7,571 nt of DNA from Acidimicrobiia bacterium (GTDB lineage Bacteria; Actinomycetota; Acidimicrobiia; Spongiisociales; UBA5794). The stretch is taken from NCBI GenBank assembly GCA_029934555.1, contig JAOZMA010000101.1, positions 1 to 7,571 on the forward strand. Reading direction: 5' to 3'. The position numbers and the translations under genes were made by a program. This document shows, one piece after another, positions 7,344 through 7,571 of the stretch; position 1 is the first letter of the stretch, and every line of letters begins with the position of its first letter. The notes under the pieces were generated by a model, which saw nothing but the letters and a program-made list of their open reading frames with translations, did not search any database and had not been told where the DNA came from.

Positions 7344-7571
7344 ATGGCACTGCGCAATCGACGTCTTCTCGGATTCGCACGGCAGATGAGGAAGGATCCC
7401 ACGAAGGGTGAGGCGATCCTGTGGAGTCACCTGCGGCGCCGCCAGTTCGGTGTTCGGTTCCGGCGGCAGGAACCGATCGGTCCATTCATCGTGGACTTCG
7501 CTTGTCTCAAGAAGAGGCTCACGATCGAGGTAGACGGAGACACCCACATCGATGCGGCTCGCGACGCCCGA
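7344..7571 (+). CDS. DUF559 domain protein, nuclease-like (partial, 3' end beyond window)
   Basis: The visible 76 residues match the DUF559 pattern: ARQMRKDPTKGEAILWSHLR (12-31), then FGVRFRRQEPIGPFIVDFAC (35-54) and LTIEVDGDTH (59-68). This family is related to the Vsr / PD-(D/E)XK nuclease-like fold. The conserved acids E23, D51, E62 and D64 and H68 are all present. Function is unproven in most members; they are often annotated as endonuclease domain proteins. The gene is divergent from the atp operon and has no evident link to ATP synthesis. Start choice: tandem ATGs at 7341 and 7344 give a normal family N-terminus but lack a clear ribosome site. An in-frame ATG at 7284 with GGGGGG six bases upstream would add 20 residues unlike the family. 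The right edge cuts the gene. Confidence 0.85.
   Translation, partial: MALRNRRLLGFARQMRKDPTKGEAILWSHLRRRQFGVRFRRQEPIGPFIVDFACLKKRLTIEVDGDTHIDAARDAR

Noticed and set aside
7149..7547. Minus-strand open frame (132 codons) upstream of the atp operon
   Set aside because: It lies opposite the DUF559 gene and across the hairpins. The plus-strand reading shows clear family motifs and this one shows none.

Overview
The window is almost entirely one F1Fo ATP synthase operon on the minus strand, read from right to left. The order is atpZ-like, atpI-like, atpB (a), atpE (c), atpF (b), atpH (delta), atpA (alpha), atpG (gamma), atpD (beta) and atpC (epsilon, cut by the left edge). A divergent plus-strand gene for a DUF559-type nuclease-like protein starts near the right edge and is cut by it.

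The high G+C content, GTG starts, the wording of the alpha and a subunits (for example the WMYNGEHAL and RPLTLAVRLFANM segments) and the long C-terminal tail on alpha suggest an actinobacterium (Actinomycetota). It does not look like Mycobacteriales, because atpF and atpH are separate genes here rather than part of a b-delta fusion. This placement is inference from sequence feel, not from a database search.

Layout: about 1-310 is atpC (partial), 310-1734 atpD, 1755-2633 atpG, 2640-4250 atpA, 4255-4800 atpH, 4801-5379 atpF, 5392-5604 atpE, 5624-6442 atpB, 6430-6876 atpI-like and 6866-7117 atpZ-like. Genes overlap by up to 13 bases or are separated by no more than 20 bases, so one polycistronic message with extensive translational coupling is very likely. 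I see no internal terminator. About 225 bases lie between the operon and the divergent gene. They hold two abutting GC-rich perfect inverted repeats and presumably the promoters for both directions.

How the genes work together: subunits a, b and c form the membrane Fo motor, and alpha, beta, gamma, delta and epsilon form the F1 catalytic head and stalks. The two small membrane proteins at the front of the operon (AtpZ- and AtpI-like) belong to families linked to c-ring assembly and Mg2+/Ca2+ handling. The core subunits keep their catalytic and ion-binding residues wherever I checked, and the c subunit looks proton-coupled.

I do not see a new biological system. The points most worth a second look are the double hairpin between the divergent genes, the neighbouring DUF559 gene, and the C-terminal extension on alpha.
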